64,000 nucleotides of DNA from assembly GCA_900542045.1 (NCBI GenBank), contig UQMI01000012.1:1-64000 (forward strand), given 5' to 3'. Made by a program: the position numbers and the translations under genes. How positions within the stretch are numbered: the first letter of the stretch is position 1; each line of letters opens with the position of its first letter. Source of the stretch: an uncultured Blautia sp. Its GTDB lineage: Bacteria > Bacillota > Clostridia > Lachnospirales > Lachnospiraceae. Of the stretch, positions 26,665 through 34,930 are shown piece by piece. The notes under the pieces are model-generated. The model was not told the origin of the DNA, ran no database searches, and saw only the letters and a program-made list of their open reading frames with translations.

Positions 26665-26842
26665 TTATATGCATGACAGGCCGGAATTAGCCGTATGCCG
26701 GAAGATTCCCATACATACCAGCCAGCTTCTTTTTTCCTTTCCACATGCTTCTCTATTTCTCTGAAAAGCTCTGTTCCATTCCTGACAAATATGGTATGAT
26801 AGAATCCAGTTATTTATAAAAAATCATAAAGGAGGAGAACCA

Positions 26843-29416
26843 ATGGCTGCCAAAAAGTCTGCGCAGAATGTCCATGACAAAAATCTGTCTCTCCATCTGA
26901 ATGTTGCCTTTGCCATAGCTTTTCTTATACTTCTTATTCTTGGAATTTTTCTTGTCAGAGATAAGCTTCTCTATAATGCTTCTGAAATGGGTACTTATCT
27001 GGCCGAAAGCTATGCCATGGAAGAACAGAATCGGATGGTCTTTTATGAAATGTTTCTGAAACTGGGCGCCGGAAATCTGAATGAAAGTATGCGCAATAAC
27101 GCTACCTCTGAGGAACTTCAACAGGAACTCTCCCATTATTCCCGCCAGCTGACAGAACTCCTGGGTTCCGAAATTATTGACCCTTATGCCGTAATAAACG
27201 GAACAATTATCGCCGCCTCCCCCTGGGAAGGCGATGCTACTTTTGACTATCAGTCCTCCACCTGGTATCAGCAGGCCCTTGATTCTGATAACGGGATAAT
27301 TTTCACAGACGCTTATACAGATACGATTACGGGCGAACTGCTGATCACCATGGCAACCAAACTAAATGGACAGGACAATGTGCTTGCTTTTGATATCCTT
27401 CTGCGCAATTATCACACTCACCAAAACAAATCCTCCTTTCCCGCAGGCAGCTCCTATTTTCTGTTTGACAACAGCAATAAGCTGATCTATCTGACTGGGG
27501 GATTAGACATAGAAGATCCGGATACCCAGACCTACGCCCAGACTCTTCTGGAAGGCGTAAAAAAAGGAAGTTTCAGCAGCCATTCTTCCACGATCCGGGA
27601 TCTGTCCGGGCAAAACCGGGCTGTTTACTATTTCTTTATGAACAACGGCTGGGTCTCCATCATCACCATTCCCGTTCATCAGATACTTCAGGGAAACCTG
27701 AATATGTTCATGGTCGTCCTTGGCATTATCTGCGGAATTCTCTGGATCGCCATGGTAATTGTTTTATTCCGGGAGCACTTTGGTCAAAAAGAAATCAAAC
27801 ATATCCGTGACACGCTTCGGATCCTGGGTGATACATATTATGCTATTTACCGCATTAACTTTGAAACAGAAACCTACGAATCCATCAAATCCTCTGACGA
27901 TGTCAGAGAAAGACTGGGAAAAACCGGTAATTACGCGCATATGCTGGATATTGTCGGAGAAACAGTAGAGGAAAATACATATGAAGAATTCAAAAAGAAT
28001 TTTTCTCTGAAAAACATTCGAAAACTCGTCAATAATCAGATTTACGAATTCGGCGGAGATTATCAAAGACGTTTCGGCCAGATTTATAAATGGGTCAGCA
28101 TCAAGATTATTTTCAACCAGTCTCTGGGACTGAACGAAGTAATTATGTGCTTCCGTGAAATCGACCTGGAAAAGCAAAAACAGCTCCAACAGCACCAGAT
28201 CCTGGAAAACGCATTGGAAACATCCAAAAAAATGAGCAAAAAGAAAAACCTGTTTTTCAGCAATGTCTCCCATGATATGCGTACTCCTCTGAACGCCATC
28301 ATCGGACTCTCCGAACTGGCTCTGCAAAATCAGACCGATTCCGCCAAAACAGAAGAATACCTGCGGAAAATAGAACTAGCAGGCAAGCAGCTGCTCACAC
28401 TGATCAACGATATTCTGGATATGTCACGCATCGAACAGGGAGAAGGCAGTTCCCTGGACTATCAGCCCATGAATATTCAGGAATGTGTGGAAAACTGTGT
28501 CTCCATTTTCCAGGAAACCGCCGCTTTGGAGAAAAAACACCTGGAGCTGTCTACGGATATTCAAAGCCCCATCGTTCTTTGCGATTCTTTCCGAATGAAT
28601 CAGATACTGAATAATCTGCTTTCCAATGCTTTTAAATACAGCAACGAAGGAGCTCTTATCCAGGTAGAACTGCGTCAGCTGGACCAGCAGAAGGATCGCG
28701 GAAAATACCAGCTGATTGTCCGGGACACTGGAATCGGCATGTCAGAAAAGTTTTTGTCACAGATTTTTGAACCTTTTGCCCGGGAAACCATGTTCGCGCC
28801 CTCAAAAGCCGTAGGAACCGGATTGGGCATGCCTATCGTAAAAAGTCTGGTACAGCAGATGAGCGGAGAGATCACAGTCCAGAGCGAATTAGGAAAAGGA
28901 AGCATTTTCACCATTTCCCTTCCTCTGCAGATTGCCCAGATAACCGTCTCAGAAGATTCTTCTCCGGAACTTCCTGTTTCTTACACACTGGAAGGCAAAA
29001 CGATCCTGCTGGCTGAAGATAATGAGCTGAATATGGAAATCGCCACGGAATTTCTTTCCATGATGGGGGCCGATATTCTTCCTGCCTGGAATGGGCGGGA
29101 AGCGGTGGAACGCTTCCAGGAACAGGAACCCTGGACCGTGGACGCAGTCCTTATGGACATGCAGATGCCGGAAATGGACGGCTGCACTGCCTGCCGAAAG
29201 ATCCGGCAGCTGAACCGGCCGGATGCCAAAGCCGTTCCCATCATCGCCGTCACCGCCAATGCCTTTGCCGAAGATATCGCCCGGACCACAGAGGCAGGAA
29301 TGAATGCCCATATTGCCAAACCCATCGACTTCCAACTGCTCTGCGAGATACTGGAGAAATATTCTGTCTCCCGCGGACAACAGGAATCTCCGGTACCCTC
29401 CCGGAAGCCGGAATAA
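26843..29416 (+). CDS. Hybrid sensor histidine kinase with receiver domain
   Basis: An 857-residue protein: TM helix (about 14-36), extracytoplasmic double-Cache-like sensor, second TM (about 292-314), PAS-like segment (about 330-450), HisKA with H477 in SHDMRTPLN, HATPase (GIGMS, GTGLGMP), then a receiver with Asp772 in LMDMQMPEMDG. There is no DNA-binding output and no HPt domain, so phosphate must go elsewhere or the protein signals through protein contact. AAAGGAGGAG lies in front of the ATG. It is a single-gene unit divergent from the subtilase. Confidence 0.93.
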   Translation: MAAKKSAQNVHDKNLSLHLNVAFAIAFLILLILGIFLVRDKLLYNASEMGTYLAESYAMEEQNRMVFYEMFLKLGAGNLNESMRNNATSEELQQELSHYSRQLTELLGSEIIDPYAVINGTIIAASPWEGDATFDYQSSTWYQQALDSDNGIIFTDAYTDTITGELLITMATKLNGQDNVLAFDILLRNYHTHQNKSSFPAGSSYFLFDNSNKLIYLTGGLDIEDPDTQTYAQTLLEGVKKGSFSSHSSTIRDLSGQNRAVYYFFMNNGWVSIITIPVHQILQGNLNMFMVVLGIICGILWIAMVIVLFREHFGQKEIKHIRDTLRILGDTYYAIYRINFETETYESIKSSDDVRERLGKTGNYAHMLDIVGETVEENTYEEFKKNFSLKNIRKLVNNQIYEFGGDYQRRFGQIYKWVSIKIIFNQSLGLNEVIMCFREIDLEKQKQLQQHQILENALETSKKMSKKKNLFFSNVSHDMRTPLNAIIGLSELALQNQTDSAKTEEYLRKIELAGKQLLTLINDILDMSRIEQGEGSSLDYQPMNIQECVENCVSIFQETAALEKKHLELSTDIQSPIVLCDSFRMNQILNNLLSNAFKYSNEGALIQVELRQLDQQKDRGKYQLIVRDTGIGMSEKFLSQIFEPFARETMFAPSKAVGTGLGMPIVKSLVQQMSGEITVQSELGKGSIFTISLPLQIAQITVSEDSSPELPVSYTLEGKTILLAEDNELNMEIATEFLSMMGADILPAWNGREAVERFQEQEPWTVDAVLMDMQMPEMDGCTACRKIRQLNRPDAKAVPIIAVTANAFAEDIARTTEAGMNAHIAKPIDFQLLCEILEKYSVSRGQQESPVPSRKPE

Positions 29417-29427
29417 GGCCGCCTGCC

Positions 29428-29459
29428 GGAAAGAACATAAACAAAACGTTCTGCTTTCC
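29428..29459 (-). repeat. Hairpin-tail element, copy 1
   Basis: On the minus strand GGAAAGCAGAAC and GTTCTTTCC pair around GTTTTGTTTAT. It lies just downstream of a terminator-like hairpin, as do two similar sequences at 31161-31202 and 42467-42502. All share the core CAGAAYGTTTTG. Confidence 0.5.
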
Positions 29460-29478
29460 TGTCACACAGAAAATACAT

Positions 29479-29506
29479 CGGGCGGGCATATCTCCATGCC
29501 CGCCCG
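29479..29506. terminator. Terminator between convergent hybrid kinase and NUDIX genes
   Basis: CGGGCGGGCAT and ATGCCCGCCCG form a perfect 11-bp G+C-rich stem with a six-base loop. T-rich sequence follows only at a short distance on each strand. Confidence 0.65.
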
Positions 29507-29534
29507 TCAAAACGTCTGCTGTCTTTTAATCCGT

Positions 29535-30140
29535 CTATTCCAGAAACCCAAAGGGCTCTTCATCTTTCAGAAAATGCATGAGCATATATGCGCACATGAT
29601 CGCCACCTTTTCTTCCTTCAGGATTCTTCGCACCTCGTCTCTGTCTGCCAGCACCACTTCAATTTCTTCACTGTCTTCCTGGCCCTCCGCTGACACCTGG
29701 CCGCTGGCATATCCGTAAACTGTAGCACAGGTCTCATCTGTCAGTCCCACCGTAGTAAAATATGGTTTCTCGTACATCTGCGGCTGACGCAGCGGCTGGA
29801 AATCCAGCCCCGTCTCTTCCTTCATCTCCCGAACCGCGCCATCATGAAAATCCTCTCCCGGTTCCACCAGTCCCGCCGGAAATTCATAAATATAATCATC
29901 AATGCTGTACCGATACTGCCGGATCAGAACAACCCGGTCGTGCTTCTCTCCATAAAGGCTGTAGATGATCACGCCATCTGCATGAGTCTCCCTGGTCTTC
30001 AGCTTCATCTCGTCCACAGACCGTGCCCTCGATGCCACATAGTACGTCCCCGGACGTCCTTTTTTATTTTCAGTTTTCAGTGTGTATAAATTCACGAACG
30101 GATTTTTGCTGGTATGCTCAATCTTTGTAATACGGCCCAT
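29535..30140 (-). CDS. NUDIX hydrolase, ADP-ribose pyrophosphatase-like
   Basis: A 201-residue hydrolase with a full Nudix box (G-x5-E-x7-REMKEETG, near residues 90-115) that binds Mg2+. The N-terminal extension and following loop resemble NudF-type ADP-sugar pyrophosphatases, which remove ADP-ribose. It is transcribed alone, convergent with the hybrid kinase. The exact substrate cannot be read. Confidence 0.9.
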   Translation of the reverse strand: MGRITKIEHTSKNPFVNLYTLKTENKKGRPGTYYVASRARSVDEMKLKTRETHADGVIIYSLYGEKHDRVVLIRQYRYSIDDYIYEFPAGLVEPGEDFHDGAVREMKEETGLDFQPLRQPQMYEKPYFTTVGLTDETCATVYGYASGQVSAEGQEDSEEIEVVLADRDEVRRILKEEKVAIMCAYMLMHFLKDEEPFGFLE

Positions 30141-30325
30141 TTCTTTTCCCGCCTTTCCTGTATTCTGTCAAAATTATACACGATACCATACCTGCCGGTC
30201 AACGAAAGCTCCCTCCTGTATCACTGCAGCAGACCTTTCGCATACTTTCCTTCAGCAGATCACTGGCAGGTTTTTTCCTCAGTGGCAGCAAAATGCCCGG
30301 CGATCGCTCACCGGGCATACTTCTG

Positions 30326-31021
30326 TCAGATAATTCCCTGCATGGATAAAATGATCAGCACGCAAGTGGCAATGATCAGAACTGCAACTGCGCCAATCCC
30401 AAAACTGCTTACACCTTTGCCGCTTTCAGTCCCTGCCGCCTGGGGCTCGATGAGTCTTGCCTTTCGAAGGGCCGTTACCACCGGCTTATAGATCAGCAGC
30501 AAAATGGCACTGTTCAAACCTGATTTCAGCAGATTGAAAGGCAGGAAAGTGGGGATCAGCATGGCTGCCACCGTTTCCCTGGGATATCCCATATACAGCG
30601 GCGTGATCAGATAATTCCACAGGAGCATGATCACTGTCATGGCAACACTTCCCAGCACCAGGCCTTTGATGGCTCCCTTCCGGCTGTGCTCCCTCTTATA
30701 AATAAAAGCCGCCACACAGGCAAAGGATACGGATGACAAAATATTCATGATACATCCGATAATCCCGGTATCGCTGACCGTCACCATCTCCACGATCCCC
30801 ACGATAAAGGAAATCAGAAAAGAGGCCATGGGTCCAAATATAAACCCGCCCAGCGTTATGATCACATCCTTGGGTTCATACTGCAAAAACAGAACTACCG
30901 GGACCTTAATGATCACCATTACCATATATGCCAGTGCGCACAGCATTCCAATCTGCGCTGCTTTCTTTGCACCCTCATTCCTCACTGTCTGCCTGTTTCT
31001 TGATACCGCCTGTTCACTCAT
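30326..31021 (-). CDS. ribU: Riboflavin ECF transporter S component
   Basis: A 231-residue membrane protein with six hydrophobic helices. The segment VVLFLQYEPKDVIITLGGFI matches the RibU ligand-binding region, and GFIFGP is typical of the family. It captures riboflavin for the shared ECF ATPase module, which lies elsewhere. The frame could start at 31072 or 31027, but the ATG at 31021 is eight bases after AAAGGAG. An FMN riboswitch with terminator lies upstream, so expression should fall when FMN is plentiful. Confidence 0.93.
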   Translation of the reverse strand: MSEQAVSRNRQTVRNEGAKKAAQIGMLCALAYMVMVIIKVPVVLFLQYEPKDVIITLGGFIFGPMASFLISFIVGIVEMVTVSDTGIIGCIMNILSSVSFACVAAFIYKREHSRKGAIKGLVLGSVAMTVIMLLWNYLITPLYMGYPRETVAAMLIPTFLPFNLLKSGLNSAILLLIYKPVVTALRKARLIEPQAAGTESGKGVSSFGIGAVAVLIIATCVLIILSMQGII

Positions 31022-31160
31022 ACTCATCTCTCCTTTATACAATATTTTTGAATCCTCCAAATGATCCTTCATTTCAGGATTCCGCCTTACGGCAAATTAT
31101 AAAAGGAAATTCTTACTGGAAATCTTCTCTTCGATCTGCGCCTCCGCGGATCGTTCTTAC

Positions 31161-31202
31161 GTGATAGGAAAGTCAGAGCAAAACATTCTGCTTTCCCATC
31201 AC
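31161..31202 (-). repeat. Hairpin-tail element, copy 2
   Basis: GTGAT-GGAAAG-CAGA pairs with TCTG-CTTTCC-ATCAC with single mismatches between blocks, loop ATGTTTTGC on the minus strand. It follows the riboswitch terminator directly and so lies in the ribU leader only when the terminator is read through. Confidence 0.6.
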
Positions 31203-31212
31203 ATAAAGAAAA

Positions 31213-31234
31213 CCCCCGGGAAACTTCCCGGGGG
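31213..31234 (-). terminator. Riboswitch-controlled terminator of ribU
   Basis: CCCCCGGGAA pairs with TTCCCGGGGG and is followed on the minus strand by TTTTCTTT. It lies between the FMN aptamer and ribU, the classical position for termination control. Confidence 0.85.
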
Positions 31235-31265
31235 ATACGCACGTAATAGAAAAATATGACGTGTT

Positions 31266-31375
31266 TCTTCTCTCATCCAGACTATACTGTCGGTTCCGGA
31301 ATCACACCGGATCAGCTGCACTGGGCAGGTCGCGGACTATACCGCCGGTGGGGAATTGCACCCCGCCCCGAAGAA
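31266..31375 (-). promoter_or_regulatory. FMN riboswitch (RFN element)
   Basis: The minus strand carries conserved RFN blocks in order: TTCGGGGCGGGGTGCAATTC, CCACCGGCGGTATAG, TCCGCGACC, and at the far end GACAGTATAGTCTGGATGAGA. Paired arms between them (TGATCCGGTGTGATTCCGGA region) complete the six-helix junction. It binds flavin mononucleotide and controls the downstream ribU through the terminator at 31213-31234. Confidence 0.95.
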
Positions 31376-31395
31376 TTTCTTTTTATGTTACATAC

Positions 31396-31424
31396 AGAAT
31401 AGCACTTTTTATACAGGAGTGCAA
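31396..31424 (-). promoter_or_regulatory. Promoter of the FMN riboswitch-ribU transcript
   Basis: TTGCAC (31419-31424) and TATTCT (31396-31401) on the minus strand with exactly 17 bases between them. The aptamer begins about 20 bases downstream. Confidence 0.75.
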
Positions 31425-31443
31425 GAGTTTTTTTGGTGGTTTG

Positions 31444-32048
31444 TTACAAAAATTCTCTGTTTTCTCTCCGGCAGCACCTCCCAATCCGGCATCGTCTGCT
31501 GTAGTATCGCATAATATTTCCGTCATTTGTCGTAAAATTGTCGTAAATACAAGGAGCCAAAATCCGCATGAACAGAGGCTTTTGCAGACTTTTTGCCCAC
31601 ACCATCACCTGCTGCATGGTCTTTATATCCACTCCTGCTTCCGCCATACGGGTGCAGCCTGTATGCCTGAAAATGTGATTTCTGATCCTGGGAAGCTTGT
31701 CTTCATGCTCCTGATTATAACAGTCTACTATCCTGTACAAAGCCTTATTAATATTTCTCCCATCTTTTTTCGATACAAAATGGCATGATCAATACGGATC
31801 GTTCTTTCTCTCATGTTTACATTTTTCCACGTCAGGCCCACGATCTCTCCAATACGGCACGAAGTTCCCTCTGAGAGGTGGTTTGAAAGCCGTTTTACGG
31901 TATTCACCTTACGAATTGTTTCATGAAACTGGCCGGATATATCAGTAATCAGGAAGCTTCTGGAAACCAGAATTCCATGCACTATATTTACAGTAAACTT
32001 CCGGTCTGGTTTCGGAAGGCTGCGGCAGATTTTATTTGTAAATGGCAA
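31444..32048 (-). pseudogene. Degraded tyrosine recombinase (integrase)
   Basis: Two overlapping frames hold pieces of one phage/Tn916-type integrase. The upstream piece has the first catalytic Arg block GTSCRIGEIVGLTWKNVNM and the following IDHAILYRKK strand. The downstream piece has HIFRHTGCTRMAEAGVDIKT (the HxxR block). The roughly 80 residues expected between them are missing, the N-terminal half is scrambled, and the final Tyr motif is not in frame. No activity is expected. It marks the edge of an old mobile element. Confidence 0.85.
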
Positions 32049-32070
32049 AAACGCAAGATCTCTTACTTCC

Positions 32071-32099
32071 TTGTCGAATTCTGGATATCATGCTATAAT
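32071..32099 (+). promoter_or_regulatory. Promoter of the small toxin-like gene
   Basis: TTGTCG (32071-32076), 17 bases, then a perfect TATAAT (32094-32099). The RNA would start near 32106, about 40 bases before the GTG start. Confidence 0.75.
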
Positions 32100-32146
32100 T
32101 TCCCCGTTACCGCCCCTATACTGGCAACAGAAAGGGGGTGTTCTAC

Positions 32147-32233
32147 GTGGATTCATTTCTATCATTTCTTGTCGCTGTCATGGCTGGTGTAGTTTGCCAT
32201 TACATCATCAAGTGGTTAGACAGCGATGACTAG
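32147..32233 (+). CDS. 28-residue membrane peptide, candidate type I toxin
   Basis: GTG start nine bases after AAAGGGGG, then a 28-codon frame to TAG. The peptide has one hydrophobic helix (FLSFLVAVMAGVVCHYIIKW), then a short charged tail ending in Asp residues, which is the form of Fst/Ldr-type membrane toxins. It has a perfect -10 promoter, a shared terminator downstream, and a convergent antisense RNA with patches complementary to its start region. This is not a proven toxin; the call rests on architecture. Confidence 0.7.
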   Translation: MDSFLSFLVAVMAGVVCHYIIKWLDSDD

Positions 32234-32269
32234 CCGGTAACTGGCCCCGGTCTGTTCCGCCGCATACAG

Positions 32270-32345
32270 GAAAAGAAACCCCCAGAGCTGCCACTCTGGG
32301 GGTTTCGCTTTGTTGTCCTACGTGGACTATCCTATCTTCTTGTCT
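32270..32345 (-). ncRNA. Candidate antisense antitoxin RNA
   Basis: A minus-strand promoter (32352-32381) would start an RNA near 32345 that ends at the terminator shared with the toxin gene, giving about 75 bases. Its 5' half is complementary to CTACGTGGA (32318-32326) and TTCTTGTC (32337-32344), which recur as direct repeats at 32143-32151 and 32166-32173 over the toxin start codon and first codons. Base pairing there would block translation, as RNA II does in the pAD1 par system. No open frame is seen in it. Confidence 0.65.
32275..32306. terminator. Bidirectional terminator shared by toxin mRNA and antisense RNA
   Basis: GAAACCCCCAGAG and CTCTGGGGGTTTC form a perfect 13-bp stem. The minus-strand side is followed by TTTTCC; the plus side by a less regular T-rich stretch. 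Both RNAs therefore share this stem-loop as complementary sequence. Confidence 0.8.
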
Positions 32346-32351
32346 GGAATT

Positions 32352-32381
32352 ATTATAGCATATGCAGAAATGACATTTCAA
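32352..32381 (-). promoter_or_regulatory. Promoter of the antisense RNA
   Basis: TTGAAA (32376-32381), 18 bases, then a perfect TATAAT (32352-32357) on the minus strand. Confidence 0.7.
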
Positions 32382-32551
32382 GCCTTTTATTTTACTTACA
32401 CTATAATCACTCAGCCTCTCCTGGCCAGACTTCTGCATACATATATTATGCCATAACTATAAAAAATATACCAAGATTTCATTTATTTCGAATACCAGTT
32501 CATCCTGGATTATACTCACTCATAGCTTTCTCCCCAATCTCTGAGTATATT

Positions 32552-32745
32552 TTATTGATCAATTTTATCTACTATAGCCGCTGGAATGGTTATATTCCCC
32601 CCATTGTTGACTGATATGTAATTGTTCCGACAGATGTACCATAAATAGTAATATAATCATCTTCCAAAACTCTAGAGCTTACAATTCCCTTTCGAATTTT
32701 GGGATATTCGGAGCACATCCCGGTATAATATAGTTTTTCACATCT
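32552..32745 (-). pseudogene. 3' remnant of an unrecognised gene with a frameshift
   Basis: The minus strand reads as protein-like sequence (EKLYYTGMCSEYPKIRKGIV, then DDYITIYGTSVGTITYQSTM) until a run of six G at about 32597-32602, where the frame must shift by one to continue GNITIPAAIVDKIDQ and a stop. No start codon or ribosome site is present upstream; the fragment abuts the end of the kinase gene. The parent family is not recognised. The rest of the gap, 32382-32551, holds nothing recognisable. Confidence 0.55.
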
Positions 32746-32789
32746 GCCTTTCCTGCGATTCCTCACAATGCAGATCCTGCTGCTTGGAT

Positions 32790-34166
32790 TTATGATAAAT
32801 ACGGCTGGATCGGCAGGGAAATTTTAACCTCTAATCCGCGTGGGGTGTTGCCGGAAAAAGATATGATTCCCCGATGAGCTTTGACAATCTGCTCTACCAG
32901 CTTCAGGCCCAAACCATGCTCCGACTTCCCATCACTGTCCTGAGTGCTTGCAATGTCATCCCCCCGCTTCAACGCATTCAGGAATTCCGGAGCGATTCCC
33001 ACTCCGTCATCCGAAACCGTACAGAGACAGCACCCGTTTTTTTCTCCGACAGAAAGCTCGATTCTACACCCCTGGGGATTGTGGGTGATACTGTTGCGGA
33101 GCAGGTTATCCAGCATACGCCGCAGGAGCCCGTCATCTCCCAAAAGGTGAATGGAACGCCCTGGCTGCAGTTCGTTAAATACAATTTCGTATCGGCTTTC
33201 CAGCCCGCTGTTCAGAACTTCGCTGACTGCCTGACGGCAAAGCTCTGTCCAATCCACATCTTTGAAGTGCACAGGCCGGAGCGCATATTCCAGCTTTGTG
33301 GTTAAATTCAAATCGTCGATTAACCGTCTCATCTTCTCGCTTTCCCGGCGGATGATGCCTGCCTGTTTTCTGGCTTCCTGAGGAAGAGCGCAGTCATCTT
33401 CCAGTTCACTGGCATACCCCAGTACCATCGAGAGCGGCGTGCGAATATCATGGGATACCCCGCGAATCCACTCCGCTCTTGTGTTATCCTTTTTCCTCAT
33501 ATAGTCCGCCGCCCGATTCAGCCCTGCGTTGATTTCAGCCAGTTCCCCCTGTTCATCCAAATGAGACGGTTTACCGTGGCTTAAATTCTGAATGCCTTGC
33601 AGAATCGGTGTCATCGCTCTTTCTATTTTGCGTGTGTTCCGCAGGATCAGGAAAACAATAAGCAGCAAATTGATCATAAAAACCGCTGCGATTCCACCGA
33701 ACATGACTCCCATATAGGGCCATTCCAGAGAAAAGTAATATTTCACCACTGCTCCGGGCTGATAACCGACGACCATCAGGCAGCCGTCCGCCCGTGTCCA
33801 TATTTTTACCGGGTAATCCTCCAGATACCAGCGGCTGAAAGAAGCTACTTCCGCACTTGTATAGGAATGCGGCAGATTTTCCGGTAAGTCCTGCTGCCAG
33901 ACAACATCGCCGTCTTCATCCAGCAGCATGGCCCAGGCAGATTGATCTTCCAGCATGGAAAGAGCTGTGTCATCCGCGACCCACTTTCCATCCTGTAACA
34001 CAATATGGTCTGAAAAATCACTGACAGAAAAGGCGGCGTCTGAACCGCTCATACTTCCCACGATTGTGATGGCAAGGAACAATACGATATTGACAGTCAA
34101 AAACAGAATCATGATTCCAACTGTGGAAAAAATATATCGCCGGAAGAAACGCTGCACCGTATTCAT
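32790..34166 (-). CDS. Sensor histidine kinase, antimicrobial-peptide-response type
   Basis: A 458-residue kinase with two TM helices (about 13-35 and 152-175) around a sensor domain of about 115 residues, a HAMP segment, HisKA with H239 in GVSHDIRTPLS, and HATPase motifs (DDGVGIAPE, HGLGLKL). Size and layout resemble kinases such as CprK/NisK-type partners of LanFEG/CprABC exporters. It overlaps its response regulator by 4 bases and is divergent from a three-gene ABC exporter it probably controls (inference). Confidence 0.92.
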   Translation of the reverse strand: MNTVQRFFRRYIFSTVGIMILFLTVNIVLFLAITIVGSMSGSDAAFSVSDFSDHIVLQDGKWVADDTALSMLEDQSAWAMLLDEDGDVVWQQDLPENLPHSYTSAEVASFSRWYLEDYPVKIWTRADGCLMVVGYQPGAVVKYYFSLEWPYMGVMFGGIAAVFMINLLLIVFLILRNTRKIERAMTPILQGIQNLSHGKPSHLDEQGELAEINAGLNRAADYMRKKDNTRAEWIRGVSHDIRTPLSMVLGYASELEDDCALPQEARKQAGIIRRESEKMRRLIDDLNLTTKLEYALRPVHFKDVDWTELCRQAVSEVLNSGLESRYEIVFNELQPGRSIHLLGDDGLLRRMLDNLLRNSITHNPQGCRIELSVGEKNGCCLCTVSDDGVGIAPEFLNALKRGDDIASTQDSDGKSEHGLGLKLVEQIVKAHRGIISFSGNTPRGLEVKISLPIQPYLS

Positions 34167-34864
34167 GGCGACACCTCCTTAAGATTGAGGCGGTAGCCAA
34201 GTCCTTTTACCGTAATCAGGGAGACCGGCTTCGATGGGTTTTCTTCAATCTTTTCCCGCAGATGCCGGATATGAGTAGAAAGGGTGCTTTCATATCCCTG
34301 CCAGAACTCTCCGCATATTGTCTCGCACAGGATACCCGTGGTAACGATCCGCCCTGCGTTTTGATACAGCTTTTCAAAGAGCTGCATTTCTTTCGCGGTC
34401 AGAGTCTGCTTCCCGCCGTTTTTCCAAACCTCTGCATTCGCCATATCCACAGTGGCTCCAGCCAATTCCACTCTTTCGTTTTGCTTCGGATAAGCACGGC
34501 TGAGGATTGCTCCCACCCGGAGCAGCAATTCTTTGGGCAGGAATGGTTTGGGCAGGTAGTCGTCTGCGCCGATTTCCAGCCCCTCGATACGATCCTCTGC
34601 TTCTCCGCGGGCAGTGAGCATCAGGACAGGCACACGGCTTGTCCTGCGTATTTCTTTCAAAACCGAAAATCCATCCATCCCCGGCATCATAACATCCAGT
34701 ACGATCAGGTCCGGCTGCGCTTCCCGCCATATTCGCAGTGCCTCAGAGCCGTCTGAAGCGGTCAGAATATCCATGTATCCTGCCCGCCGGAAGATAGAAA
34801 GCAGCATTACCAATAAATCACGGTCATCATCCACCAACAGTATTTTATGATTCGTCATAAGCAA
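34163..34864 (-). CDS. OmpR-family response regulator partner
   Basis: A 233-residue regulator with phospho-acceptor Asp57 in VLDVMMPGMDG, the conserved Lys in PKPFLPKE and a C-terminal winged helix (GYESTLSTHIRHLREKIEEN is the recognition region). The start may be TTG at 34864 (closer to GGTGG) or ATG at 34858. It is the first gene of a coupled pair with the kinase. The four 11-bp direct repeats at 34931-34974, between it and the ABC genes, are the obvious binding site. Confidence 0.92.
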   Translation of the reverse strand: MLMTNHKILLVDDDRDLLVMLLSIFRRAGYMDILTASDGSEALRIWREAQPDLIVLDVMMPGMDGFSVLKEIRRTSRVPVLMLTARGEAEDRIEGLEIGADDYLPKPFLPKELLLRVGAILSRAYPKQNERVELAGATVDMANAEVWKNGGKQTLTAKEMQLFEKLYQNAGRIVTTGILCETICGEFWQGYESTLSTHIRHLREKIEENPSKPVSLITVKGLGYRLNLKEVSP

Positions 34865-34930
34865 TTTTCACCACCTGTTCTTGATTCCATTATACCGCAA
34901 AGGCTGCCGGATGCCTATTCTGTGTCCGAA

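Noticed and set aside
31923..32192. 89-codon plus-strand frame across the integrase remnant and toxin start
   Set aside because: It runs through the toxin promoter in another frame and has no ribosome site; the 28-codon GTG frame explains the sequence better.
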